Positions 51,502-59,349 of a stretch of DNA of 64,000 bases are shown here, piece by piece (position 1 is the first letter of the stretch; each line of letters opens with the position of its first letter). The position numbers were made by a program, and so were the translations under genes. A model generated the notes under the pieces. The model worked only from the letters and a program-made list of their open reading frames with translations, did no database searches and had not been told where the DNA came from. This DNA is from a virus, in IMG/VR virus record IMGVR_UViG_3300014913_000011, positions 1 through 64,000 of that record; one strand, given 5' to 3'.

Positions 51502-51759
51502 TTAATAATCTTCAATAAAAAGAAAATCTATATCTTCAGCTACTTTAAATAGTTCTATCCACTTACGTTTGATTTCCAATTTCTCTTTAGTAGGTAACTT
51601 TCGCACCTTACCAGACATGCTGTCTTCGAAATTTTTAAATTTTCTTCTCCCTTCTAATCTATCAAGATCAGCACAAAGTGAAACAATGTTATCAAAAGTG
51701 GATTCAACCTCATTAAGATCATAATCATTGAACTTTTCTAGTAGTCTTTGTCCTAACAT
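51502..51759 (-). CDS. Hypothetical small helical protein
   Basis: 85 residues, almost wholly helical and charged (NEVESTFDNIVSLCADLDRL). No SD. The motif TATACTATAT (51770-51779) is 10 nt before the ATG, so the transcript may be leaderless. Function unknown. Confidence 0.5.
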   Translation of the reverse strand: MLGQRLLEKFNDYDLNEVESTFDNIVSLCADLDRLEGRRKFKNFEDSMSGKVRKLPTKEKLEIKRKWIELFKVAEDIDFLFIEDY

Positions 51760-51769
51760 ATTAATTGTT

Positions 51770-51779
51770 ATATAGTATA
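51770..51779 (-). promoter_or_regulatory. Late-type promoter motif (TATACTATAT), 10 nt before the ATG
   Basis: An exact copy on the minus strand. Short distance to the ATG at 51759 without an SD suggests a very short or absent leader. Confidence 0.5.
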
Positions 51780-51794
51780 ATTTAATTTGCTTCT

Positions 51795-52616
51795 TTAGTC
51801 AACATGTAAAATTTTATGAACCTTTTTACAAGACCTATACATTTGATTTTTAATAGAATATTGAGTTAAACTGGGTAGTTCCAGACACGTAATAGAGCCT
51901 TTAGGCCGAAAACTTTTAGTATCAATGCCAATTCGATCATACTTAGGAGTACCTGTCCTCGACTTTATAAAACGAGGTTTGTTGTAAGAGGTATGTCCAT
52001 GAATCACCGTTTTTCCAAAATCTAAATCAGATATTAAAAAACTATTCCTTATCCATAATAAATCCTCAGAAGCTTGATCTTCAACTTTTACACCTGGCAT
52101 AAGACCAGCATGTACAAAAATATAATCATCAGTCTCTAACATTAGATTTAGACTATTTAAAAATTTTAAATGATCTATAGGAAATTTCTTACGCATAGTT
52201 TTTGGTGAATCTAGATGCATAATACTCTCACCAGTGTGGTAACACATTCCAACTTTGCCTTGAAGTCCATAACTCTTATAGAACATGTCTCCACCATTTA
52301 CCATATGCCATTGACCGAAAGTTTCTCCAGGGTATCCTAAAAACCCAAGTGCCATTGACTCATGATTACCTTTTAAAAAATAAGCAGAACTACCTAATTC
52401 TTTCTTTACCTTTAATAATATATCTATTACATTAGAAGAACTAGGACCTCTATCAATATAATCACCCAGAAAAACCAGTAAATCTTCACCTACTTTAAAC
52501 TTTTCTGTATTAACTACATGATCTAATAAAATACTTAACTCTATAAATTGGCCATGAATATCTCCAATAGCAAATATTCTACCTTTAGGGTTTGGTAGTC
52601 TGATACGACTGTTCAT
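51795..52616 (-). CDS. PPP-family (lambda-type) protein phosphatase
   Basis: 273 residues. The metallophosphoesterase motifs are in order: GDIHG (18-22), GDYIDRG (51-57), GNHE (83-86), FVHAG and VIHGHTSY. They match the two-metal PPP phosphatases similar to phage lambda NinI. It would remove phosphate from Ser/Thr/Tyr or nucleotide substrates. It overlaps the zinc-ribbon paralogue by 4 nt. SD is weak; likely coupled translation. The substrate in the host is unknown. Confidence 0.9.
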   Translation of the reverse strand: MNSRIRLPNPKGRIFAIGDIHGQFIELSILLDHVVNTEKFKVGEDLLVFLGDYIDRGPSSSNVIDILLKVKKELGSSAYFLKGNHESMALGFLGYPGETFGQWHMVNGGDMFYKSYGLQGKVGMCYHTGESIMHLDSPKTMRKKFPIDHLKFLNSLNLMLETDDYIFVHAGLMPGVKVEDQASEDLLWIRNSFLISDLDFGKTVIHGHTSYNKPRFIKSRTGTPKYDRIGIDTKSFRPKGSITCLELPSLTQYSIKNQMYRSCKKVHKILHVD

Positions 52617-52867
52617 TTTCTATATTGCCAGTATCCTTCAGATGGTTTAAATCTCCACCAGGTATATTCTTTAGTAGTTATCCATCTTCTAGATTTTTCA
52701 CTGCAATATACAGTAGTTGCTGCACTTGGATGTTTGAATCCACAGTATGGACACATGCCTATAGAGTAAAACTCTTCATGATCAGTTAGAATAGTATCAC
52801 ATTCTATGCAGCATGAAACTAATTGCCAACATCCTACCTTAATTGCATCTTTTGGCACTTCTTTCAT
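52613..52867 (-). CDS. Zinc-ribbon protein, paralogue 1 (WW-rich)
   Basis: 84 residues. It has CCIEC (19-23) and CPYCG (39-43) knuckles and a C-terminus rich in Trp/Tyr (RWITTKEYTWWRFKPSEGYW). It is a clear tandem paralogue of the adjacent gene at 52864: both share 'CIEC', 'C.YC' and 'GYWQ' spacing. Overlaps by 4 nt at both ends with its neighbours. Function unknown. Confidence 0.65.
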   Translation of the reverse strand: MKEVPKDAIKVGCWQLVSCCIECDTILTDHEEFYSIGMCPYCGFKHPSAATTVYCSEKSRRWITTKEYTWWRFKPSEGYWQYRK

Positions 52868-53163
52868 AAGAATTTTCCATACTTAGTAATTTTTACAATA
52901 TCTCTATCCCAATTTTCGTCTAGTCTAGATTTAACTTGCCAGTATCCCATGTTATTCCATTTCCAGAATTTCCATAAGGGTTCAGTTCTTATAAACCTCT
53001 TAGATGAGTGGAATACCTTATCACCCACAAATTTTGAAATACATCCACAATATCTGCAGACTTCCTGAGCATGGTAGATTTCATTATAGGTTAAGTGATG
53101 ATTGCATTCAATACAAGCTCTAGTATCTCGCCATTTGCCAATTTGATAAATTTTTTCTGTCAT
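52864..53163 (-). CDS. Zinc-ribbon protein, paralogue 2 (WW-rich)
   Basis: 99 residues from the ATG at 53163, chosen because GAGGGA lies 7-8 nt upstream; ATG codons at 53181 and 53178 lie ahead of it. CIEC and CRYCGC knuckles are followed by WKFWKWNNMGYWQVKSRLDE. The shared 'IGKW/VGCW ... C-x-x-C ... GYWQ' pattern with the next gene marks a gene duplication. Probable zinc-stabilised nucleic-acid or protein binder. Confidence 0.65.
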   Translation of the reverse strand: MTEKIYQIGKWRDTRACIECNHHLTYNEIYHAQEVCRYCGCISKFVGDKVFHSSKRFIRTEPLWKFWKWNNMGYWQVKSRLDENWDRDIVKITKYGKFL

Positions 53164-53186
53164 ATTTATTTCCCTCATCAAAAGAA

Positions 53187-53273
53187 ATACACGGACACAG
53201 TGCTAACACACTTGGAATTAATAGGAGCTGATAGATGATGAGGAATTAAGTAGTCTTTCCTGCCCCCGTGTAT
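53187..53273. other. 87-nt element closed by an 8-bp perfect helix
   Basis: The 8-mer at 53187-53194 (ATACACGG) is the exact reverse complement of 53266-53273. The segment lies in the 165-nt gap between 53163 and 53329. It contains the short inverted repeat AGTG/CACT and two copies of GAATTAA. I see no tRNA D- or T-arm, so it is an unassigned structured region or coincidence. Confidence 0.3.
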
Positions 53274-53328
53274 GTTATTAGAATAACCTTTCTAGAGCTA
53301 CTTGTCAAGTGTTCTTAAGTGAATAATT

Positions 53329-53592
53329 TTATTTTATTTCTTCGTCATCTGCTTGAAGTGGGATACTGCGAGTTGAGGCAGTATTTTTATGAATTTTTAC
53401 TCCGTAGGAAGAAACATCAATCGACTCGGAGTGACTTAAAATTTTATGGAAAGCTTTTATTAGTTCAGATTTAATTTGATTATCTGACATGCCTTCAGGA
53501 AATATTTCTAAATCACCTAGGTTAATTCTTGCTGAAATTGAAAATTCTACTAAGATTTCATCTGAAATTATGTAAGATTTTTTATTTGACAT
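53329..53592 (-). CDS. Hypothetical small protein, first leftward gene
   Basis: 87 residues, ATG with the SD AGGGGA. It is acidic/amphipathic with a beta-like first half (YIISDEILVEFSISARINLG) and a helical second half. It is the most upstream leftward gene, directly below the promoter motif at 53613-53622, and faces the divergent region. Function unknown. Confidence 0.55.
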   Translation of the reverse strand: MSNKKSYIISDEILVEFSISARINLGDLEIFPEGMSDNQIKSELIKAFHKILSHSESIDVSSYGVKIHKNTASTRSIPLQADDEEIK

Positions 53593-53612
53593 AGATTGTT
53601 CCCCTGTATTGT

Positions 53613-53622
53613 ATATAGTACA
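53613..53622 (-). promoter_or_regulatory. Late-type promoter motif (TGTACTATAT) at the start of the leftward genes
   Basis: An exact copy on the minus strand, 20 nt upstream of the ATG at 53592, at the head of the whole leftward gene set. An SD lies between. No -35 visible. Confidence 0.6.
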
Positions 53623-54031
53623 TGGATTAGTTGAGATTTACCTAATTAATTTAACTAGTTATACCTATAAAATCTATAAGTATTTAATATCATTAGGAAT
53701 TCACACTTATTTTATATTAAATAATATTAAATATAAATAAATAATACTAATATGTTTTATATAGCTTTCGATTTTTTACTGGACCCATACTAAGTACTTG
53801 ATTTTAGGTAGGTTATAAAGATATTCATCATTTAGAGTAACTTATCCCGATTTTATACTAATTTTAATAATATTTCGTATTTTGTATTGAGCGTTCATGC
53901 TTGGTTTTCTTAAATTCGCTCATATTTGCCTTCTATGGTCCTTTTGTGGATTCTACATTGTCCGGGGTAGGTTTACAAGTTTCTCCTTGATAGCAGTAGA
54001 CAGGGGACTGATTTAGTGCTATCATTGGATC
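53623..54031. other. AT-rich divergent intergenic region
   Basis: About 400 nt between the leftward and rightward gene sets. The first part (53640-53760) is almost pure A/T with runs of AATATTAAATA; the second part is less extreme. It could hold regulatory sites or an origin, but I see no iterons, no clear promoter and no convincing gene. A short inverted repeat GAGCG/CGCTC lies near 53889-53919. Confidence 0.5.
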
Positions 54032-54241
54032 ATGTTTAAAGCATATTCCGTATTCATATCCGAAGCTCGAAGGGAGGGAGCCTACTTGGTGAGCTGTCCA
54101 GAACTGTTTAATGATTGGCTTGAGATAGATCCTGAAAAGCAAAGTATATTTGAGGCTATTGAGCTGGTTTTAATAGCTAATTTAGAAATTGAAAACTTTA
54201 GTTTAGTATTTTTTGGTGAGACCTATTCATTAGCTATTTGA
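54032..54241 (+). CDS. HicB-like small protein (uncertain)
   Basis: 69 residues. MFKAYSVFISEARREGAYLV, followed by SCPELF and a helix EKQSIFEAIELVLIANLEIE, resembles the HicB antitoxin fold ('Y.v....e..G.y.v..Pel.gc...G.t..eAl.n..eAi'). No HicA-like toxin gene is adjacent. The SD is weak (GGAT) and the coding case rests on the pattern. It lies just before the rightward promoter at 54248, so it may be read from another start. Confidence 0.4.
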   Translation: MFKAYSVFISEARREGAYLVSCPELFNDWLEIDPEKQSIFEAIELVLIANLEIENFSLVFFGETYSLAI

Positions 54242-54247
54242 AAATAG

Positions 54248-54276
54248 TTGACTTAATTGCTTTTTGTAAGTATACT
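54248..54276 (+). promoter_or_regulatory. Sigma70-like promoter of the rightward operon
   Basis: TTGACT (54248-54253), a 17-nt spacer and TATACT (54271-54276), close to the sigma70 consensus. It is followed by an SD GGAG (54297) and the ATG at 54308. Best promoter candidate in the window. Confidence 0.75.
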
Positions 54277-54307
54277 AGCTTTAATCAGTGTATAATGGAG
54301 ATGATAG

Positions 54308-55015
54308 ATGGTTAAGAAAAGAAAACTAAGAACAAATTTCACGCATCCAATAGTGGTATTCGATACTGAAACGGGGGGGTTAAATTCAGATGTAGAAGTT
54401 AATTGGAACCTGAATCTAGCATCAAAAATAGAAAAAGGGACAAAGATTGAAGGTACGGTTGCTAACCCTGCAGCCCCCGTTTTAGAAATAGCAGCTGTCG
54501 TTCTAAGTCCAATAACCTTAAAAGAGATTGATTATTTTCACACCTATGTCGGACCAGACAACGGTCAGACTTTAGAAGAGTATTTAAATTTATGCCATCC
54601 AAAGGCTTTAAGTGTTAATGGATTCAATAAAGGCGAGAGACGAGAAGCCCTAAAGAACGCTCCCACAGCAAAGGAGGCTTTAAAGGACTGGGTTAATTGG
54701 CTACAATTTGGTCATAGCTCACCACAAAAATTTCTACCTTGTGGACAGAACGTTCGTTTTGATATTGACATGATTAACTCTCTCGCTATGCGAAGTGGTG
54801 TGGATTTTCAATTTAGAACTAATCACATACTCGAATTAATTGCCTACTCATTAATTTATTTTTCACTTCCTAATACAGGTACTGTGGCTAATTATAAGTT
54901 AACTACAATAGCAGAATGTTTGGGAATCCCCACAGATCAAGCACACACTGCATTAGCAGATGTACGTATGACTGCGGATTGTTTACGCATTTTCCTAAAG
55001 GAGTTCACTGGATAA
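54308..55015 (+). CDS. DnaQ-type (DEDDh) 3'-5' exonuclease
   Basis: 235 residues, ATG with GGAG 7 nt upstream. ExoI is FDTETGG (Asp19, Glu21); ExoII region GQNVRFDIDM; ExoIII is HTALADVRMT (His213, Asp218), all in the right order for the proofreading DEDDh family. It would remove 3' nucleotides from DNA, as a free proofreading unit or a nuclease acting on host DNA. It starts the rightward operon, TAATG-coupled with the next gene. Confidence 0.88.
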   Translation: MVKKRKLRTNFTHPIVVFDTETGGLNSDVEVNWNLNLASKIEKGTKIEGTVANPAAPVLEIAAVVLSPITLKEIDYFHTYVGPDNGQTLEEYLNLCHPKALSVNGFNKGERREALKNAPTAKEALKDWVNWLQFGHSSPQKFLPCGQNVRFDIDMINSLAMRSGVDFQFRTNHILELIAYSLIYFSLPNTGTVANYKLTTIAECLGIPTDQAHTALADVRMTADCLRIFLKEFTG

Positions 55016-55245
55016 TGAGTAATGAGCCTATGGACTTAGACGATCACGAGGTAATGTTCACCTGGACTGATGATAGGTCACTTGTTATTGAGCTTATAGG
55101 AGCCGACGGGTCTCTAGTACAATATGAAATGGATCCTTCAGAAATACGTAGTCTTTTCAACTTCCTAAAAGAAAAAATGGAACCAATCGAAAAAATAACT
55201 AAAGTTCTGGGCACAATTGCCGATAATAAACTTACAGACAAATAA
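55015..55245 (+). CDS. Hypothetical small acidic protein
   Basis: 76 residues from an ATG overlapping the exonuclease stop (TAATG); AAAGGAG lies about 11 nt upstream. It begins MSNEPMDLDDHEVMFTWTDD, is acidic in its first half and beta-to-helix in pattern, with a Lys-rich end. Probably produced with the exonuclease. Function unknown. Confidence 0.6.
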   Translation: MSNEPMDLDDHEVMFTWTDDRSLVIELIGADGSLVQYEMDPSEIRSLFNFLKEKMEPIEKITKVLGTIADNKLTDK

Positions 55246-55287
55246 ACTTTAGTTTTACATAATTTAAAAATTTAAGGAACTAGAAAG

Positions 55288-56853
55288 ATGAGTTTAGATT
55301 TAACGAAATATAGAGCATCTACAATTGGACTTCATGGATTAGAAGACGAGTTTAAGCTTTGTCATATCCCATTCCTAGTAGTTAATGATGTCTATGGAGC
55401 CATTGCTCTTGAGGGTTCTTCAGGATCAGGTAAGACAACTCTTATTGATCGCCTAGGCAAACTAAATGCTCTGACTGAAGGGGGAGGCCCAGTTGGTATC
55501 TTCTCAGCAGATAAGGCTAGGTATGAAGATTTCATAGGATGTCCTATTCCCAACTTAGAAACTGGTCAGATGAAGATTTATCCGATGCCTAAATCTGTAA
55601 CTACAATGCAAACTCTACTAATTGATGAAATCAACAGAGCTTCCTATGAGAATCAAGAAAAATGGCTCTCCCTTCTCGCTAGTAGAAGAGTAGATGGACA
55701 TGATACTCAGTGTAAGTATCTATTTGCAGCGATGAATCCAGTAGCTGGTGAGGGTGGAGATCAGTATGAAGGTACACAACCACTAGACAAGGCACTAGGT
55801 GAGAGAATTATGCTGTTAATTCAAATGCCTAAATTTAGTGACCTTCCGGCAAAAGACAAGATCAATATTATGACCGCATGTAAAAATCAAGTTCACTGGT
55901 CACCAACACCTGAACTAGTAAGCTTACATACAGAGTTTCTAAAAAGAGCCAGGGATTTTTATGAAGAATACAAGGCAACTATTACTGATAAAGTAGCTAA
56001 CTATATTTGTATGGTAGACAGTAAGATTGCAGCAGAATCTAGGGGAGAAGGAGGTCTAAAATTAGAAGGAAGAAGGGCACAGTTCATCTTAACAAATATT
56101 ATTGCTAACCATGCTTTAAATAAAGTATACTATGATACAGCTAGCTTGGAAAATTCTGCTCTAGAAGCACTTATCAAGAGTTTTCCAAATGTACTTTGGC
56201 AGGCTTCTGTAAATACAGTAGCTTTAAAGCAAGCCCATGATCTCTCTAGGGATATCCTCAACATGGATTCTGAAGAGCGGATTAAAGCACCTAATAACTA
56301 CGATGGTTTAGAAGGCCCTCTAAAGGTAATTAAGAAAGCAGCTGAGGATGGAGAAAGTACCGAGCAACTATCAAAAATTATTAACCAAGAATGGCCTAGT
56401 AAAAAACTTGATCCAATTAACTACTATCTGTTTGCCATTGCTGCATCTATAGGCTTGGCGAAAAGTGAGGATTCTGATACCTCAAAGCCTGTGATAAAGA
56501 AAAACGAGTATGCCAGACTTGAAAAAATATATAAAAGCCTACTTACTACTGAAGCATATCTTGAGATGGATAAAGTTGTAGAGTATGCTAATAAAAATTC
56601 AGGAAGTTTTCCTACGGATTACACTAGACCCGACTTCATAGAAAGAGACATTGATCCTGAAGCAATGGGCCTATTTGACCAGACCCTTGGAAACCTAGGA
56701 GTTGGGGGATATGCTTGCCTGGCAGTTTCGATAAGTGCTGAAGAATTAGTACATATTAAAGGTCTTCAAGATTATTTTCACATACTAAAAAAGATGTCTA
56801 CATCAATTCGGGCATTTCAAAAGATTAAAATAACTGTAAATAGTAGAGGTTAG
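55288..56853 (+). CDS. MoxR-type AAA+ ATPase (CobS-like)
   Basis: 521 residues. The AAA+ core is at residues 15-190: Walker A LEGSSGSGKTT (41-51), Walker B TLLIDEINRAS, sensor FAAMNP, and a later ALGERIMLLIQMP typical of MoxR proteins. The rest is helical (about 200-520). It is followed within one base by the VWA/metallopeptidase gene, so the two proteins probably form a MoxR-VWA pair: an AAA+ ring that remodels or activates a metal-site partner. Phage copies are often called CobS, which I consider a naming carry-over. Confidence 0.9.
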   Translation: MSLDLTKYRASTIGLHGLEDEFKLCHIPFLVVNDVYGAIALEGSSGSGKTTLIDRLGKLNALTEGGGPVGIFSADKARYEDFIGCPIPNLETGQMKIYPMPKSVTTMQTLLIDEINRASYENQEKWLSLLASRRVDGHDTQCKYLFAAMNPVAGEGGDQYEGTQPLDKALGERIMLLIQMPKFSDLPAKDKINIMTACKNQVHWSPTPELVSLHTEFLKRARDFYEEYKATITDKVANYICMVDSKIAAESRGEGGLKLEGRRAQFILTNIIANHALNKVYYDTASLENSALEALIKSFPNVLWQASVNTVALKQAHDLSRDILNMDSEERIKAPNNYDGLEGPLKVIKKAAEDGESTEQLSKIINQEWPSKKLDPINYYLFAIAASIGLAKSEDSDTSKPVIKKNEYARLEKIYKSLLTTEAYLEMDKVVEYANKNSGSFPTDYTRPDFIERDIDPEAMGLFDQTLGNLGVGGYACLAVSISAEELVHIKGLQDYFHILKKMSTSIRAFQKIKITVNSRG

Positions 56854-56854
56854 A

Positions 56855-58351
56855 ATGTCTGCAGACAAGGTTGGTAAAGAAACTAAGAAGAAAAAGGATG
56901 AAGTGGTAACTTACAAACTTCCGAGGGAAGCGGAAGACTTTCTAGAAACTATAATTAACAATTATCCGGTACATCATGATAAGAATACTCTTCGTAAAGT
57001 GATGAGTCTTGGTAAGGTTGTTTACTCTGACAGTAAAGGGATGACTGCTGCTGTTATGAATACTAAACCCTATACCTTAATTTTTGGTAAGCAGTTTATG
57101 TCTACTAAAATGGATAGGATAGAGGATTGTGTCTGGGTTTTATCTCACGAACTTACACACCTTGTATTAGATCATTTTGCCTGTGATATTCTTGAACTCT
57201 TTAAGGATAAAAAATTAGGACAGAGGGCAGGACACATTGTAGTTGATGCACAAGTAAATGCTACGGTTTATCACTCCTTAAAAGATGAAAAGTATTTGGA
57301 TATTCCAAAAAAGCTATACTCCCAAACTGAAATGCCTGACTGTATGCTTCGTCCAGACGGTGAGCCAGAGGAAGAAGTCTATAAAGAACTTCATAGGGAG
57401 CTATATTCAGTAGAGGGAATAACTAATGAGGATCTAATTGATGGTTTAATGCCCTGGTTTAAAAAGAATCAAGATAAAATCGACGAGATGAAAGAAAGGT
57501 TAGTTGGTAATCATGAAGATCTGTTCGAGGACAGTAGTAGGATGGATGATCCAAGTGATGACCTGTCAGATCTCACTGAACATATGGCCAACCAAATGTC
57601 TGACTGGTTAGATGACGATGAAGAAAAGGGAAAAAGTTCCGGTGAAGAAGAGGACGCTGATAGTAATGAGGAAAAGCATAATGGGAAAAAACCAGGAAAG
57701 GGAACTAATGTAAGGAAAAAACAAGTAAGAACTTGCTTAGATAAAATAGCCTACGCAAAACGACTCAAGAAACAGTTAAATAGATTCTATGAAAAAAGTC
57801 CCAGTGCTAGAATTCATGAAGCTATAGAAGATCTAAATCCTAAATACCCCACTAGAAGTCCAGTCCCTAATTTCCAGGATAGGAGGGCTGCAGCTATGTT
57901 TGCGGTAGGTAAACTACCTATATTTTATCAACGAATACAAACAGGTTCCAAAGTAAGGGTACCTTGCTATGTAGATGTTAGTGGTTCTCAGAGTATGGTT
58001 ATACCTTATGTACAGCCAGTAGTATCCAGGCTCAAAAACATCATAGGTGAGTATGTAAACTGTTTCTCTAACTACGTAAATCCTTGTAGAGTTGCAGATT
58101 TTGCAAAGGGGATTTACGAATCAAGTGGTGGGACTGACTTTGACCCAGTAATGGAGGACATCCTTAAGAATAATTATACTTCAGCTGTTATTCTTACTGA
58201 CGGTCAAGCCTATATAAGAGATGATTTAATTCATAGAATTAAGTCCAGAAATATAAAGATTACAGTGGGTTGGACTATTGATGCACCAGACGTGGAGCCT
58301 TTAAATCAAGTGGCAACTAAGACCTTTTACTTGTTTAAGGGAAGAGCTTAG
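56855..58351 (+). CDS. Metallopeptidase-like plus VWA protein (DUF2201-like)
   Basis: 498 residues, start 1 nt after the AAA+ stop. N-terminal zinc-peptidase domain with HELTH (98-102) in SHELTHLVLDHF; Ser/Glu/Asp/Lys-rich linker (225-280); C-terminal VWA-like domain with the MIDAS motifs DVSGS (374-378), Thr427 in SGGTDFD and Asp449 in LTDG, so metal binding looks intact. The order matches DUF2201 proteins that partner MoxR ATPases. It may cleave or act on an assembled or membrane complex. The peptidase activity and target are unknown. Confidence 0.85.
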   Translation: MSADKVGKETKKKKDEVVTYKLPREAEDFLETIINNYPVHHDKNTLRKVMSLGKVVYSDSKGMTAAVMNTKPYTLIFGKQFMSTKMDRIEDCVWVLSHELTHLVLDHFACDILELFKDKKLGQRAGHIVVDAQVNATVYHSLKDEKYLDIPKKLYSQTEMPDCMLRPDGEPEEEVYKELHRELYSVEGITNEDLIDGLMPWFKKNQDKIDEMKERLVGNHEDLFEDSSRMDDPSDDLSDLTEHMANQMSDWLDDDEEKGKSSGEEEDADSNEEKHNGKKPGKGTNVRKKQVRTCLDKIAYAKRLKKQLNRFYEKSPSARIHEAIEDLNPKYPTRSPVPNFQDRRAAAMFAVGKLPIFYQRIQTGSKVRVPCYVDVSGSQSMVIPYVQPVVSRLKNIIGEYVNCFSNYVNPCRVADFAKGIYESSGGTDFDPVMEDILKNNYTSAVILTDGQAYIRDDLIHRIKSRNIKITVGWTIDAPDVEPLNQVATKTFYLFKGRA

Positions 58352-58432
58352 TTATAAACATAAAAAATGCTAAAATTATATGAAATAATAACGATAATAT
58401 ATTTATAAGAATCATTTAAAGGAATTACTAAT

Positions 58433-58699
58433 ATGCCAACAAGAGAAGAAAAAGCAAAAGCTTCAATGAAGGGGCTTAGATATGCACTTCTTAGCGTAAT
58501 TATAGGGTTAGCCATGGCTATAGGTTTTACGAATAAGTACATTCCAGAATCTAACATGTTTGTGGGATTGTTTCTTTGGTATGTATTTTCAGTTATTTCC
58601 AGGAGGATAATTAACTGGGCATATAGTGAAGAAGTAGCTAAGATACGTGAAATAGTCTTCGCACCTGAAGACGACGATGATGAAGAACCCTTTTACTAG
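58433..58699 (+). CDS. Small membrane protein with acidic tail
   Basis: 88 residues, ATG with AAAGGA about 8-10 nt upstream. Two hydrophobic helices (about 17-35 and 42-62) and an acidic C-terminus (FAPEDDDDEEPFY). The basic N-terminus suggests a cytoplasmic start. It overlaps nothing upstream but the acidic end reads into the next gene region. Function unknown; small early membrane proteins of phages often modify host membrane systems. Confidence 0.6.
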   Translation: MPTREEKAKASMKGLRYALLSVIIGLAMAIGFTNKYIPESNMFVGLFLWYVFSVISRRIINWAYSEEVAKIREIVFAPEDDDDEEPFY

Positions 58700-58712
58700 G
58701 GAGTATTTAATA

Positions 58713-58994
58713 ATGATTAGTAAAATCAAAAAGTTACTGTCTGTTTTAATTATGTTTAGTGTACTAGGTCTAGTAGGTCTAGCTGCTGGAAAGAGCTTAG
58801 TGGCATTAAATGCCACTATGAAAAGCAGACCTCAGTATCTTGAACTGGAGTGTATGAAATCCTGTGATATGCCTGTAAGAGGTGATGGATTCTCTGTTAA
58901 GTTCAAAGAATGCGTAGCAGGTTGTATGGAAAAGAAAGGATATATTGAGTACTACTTAAAGGGATGGATAAAAGTGGATGGTAAGGTAGACTAA
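58713..58994 (+). CDS. Secreted protein with twin CX3C motif
   Basis: 93 residues from the ATG at 58713, chosen because AGGGAG lies 9 nt upstream. It has a signal-like hydrophobic start (LLSVLIMFSVLGLVGLAAGK) and then CMKSC and CVAGC, a twin CX3C pattern compatible with a small disulfide-linked helical hairpin outside the cytoplasm. It lies between the small membrane protein and a zinc-ribbon gene. Function unknown. Confidence 0.55.
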   Translation: MISKIKKLLSVLIMFSVLGLVGLAAGKSLVALNATMKSRPQYLELECMKSCDMPVRGDGFSVKFKECVAGCMEKKGYIEYYLKGWIKVDGKVD

Positions 58995-59015
58995 ACCTAA
59001 AAAATTTAGTATACT
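58987..59015 (+). promoter_or_regulatory. Sigma70-like promoter (TAGACT-17-TATACT)
   Basis: TAGACT (58987-58992), 17 nt, TATACT (59010-59015), followed by the SD TAGGAG and the GTG at 59035. The predicted start lies at or near the SD, so the leader is very short. Confidence 0.55.
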
Positions 59016-59034
59016 GTTGTTAGGAGTATAAACT

Positions 59035-59349
59035 GTGCCGATTAAAGAATATAAATGTATAAATGAAAATTGTTCAAATTTCTTTGGATTCGAACATTTG
59101 CATATTAGGTCTACAGATACTCAATTAGAGACTTGTGATAAATGCGGTGCCCCACTGGAGGTTCAAATGTCTACATTTTCAGCTAAGTTTACTGGAAGTG
59201 GGTTCTATGAAACTGACTACAAGTCAAAGAAAAAGAAGAATAAAAAAGTTGAAGTTACTGGTGAGACTAAAACAGTAACTGATAAACAAGAAATCAAGAA
59301 GATTAAAAAGGAAGCGAAGAAACGGAGAAATAAGCGTGACAACAGTTAG
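59035..59349 (+). CDS. FmdB-like zinc-ribbon protein
   Basis: 104 residues from a GTG with TAGGAG 8 nt upstream. The N-terminus YKCINENCSNF...CDKCGAPLEV and the follow-on FTGSGFYETDYKSKKKK match the FmdB family layout: Cys pairs, then 'F.GSGFY.TDY'. The basic tail is Lys-rich. FmdB is a small zinc protein of uncertain role (regulatory). Overlaps the next gene by 14 nt. Confidence 0.75.
   Translation: MPIKEYKCINENCSNFFGFEHLHIRSTDTQLETCDKCGAPLEVQMSTFSAKFTGSGFYETDYKSKKKKNKKVEVTGETKTVTDKQEIKKIKKEAKKRRNKRDNS

Noticed and set aside
53188-53272. Possible class II tRNA with a 7-bp acceptor-like helix
   Set aside because: Position 8 is not T, no T-arm TTC loop is present, and no D-arm or anticodon stem can be folded on either strand.
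53933-54142. Leftward frame of 69 codons in the divergent region
   Set aside because: It has no SD, no recognisable pattern and overlaps the better HicB-like rightward frame.
55288-58351. Cobalamin biosynthesis genes (CobS and CobT)
   Set aside because: No other cobalamin genes are present. The names come from similarity of the AAA+ and VWA folds. The HELTH domain and operon context favour a MoxR-VWA system.
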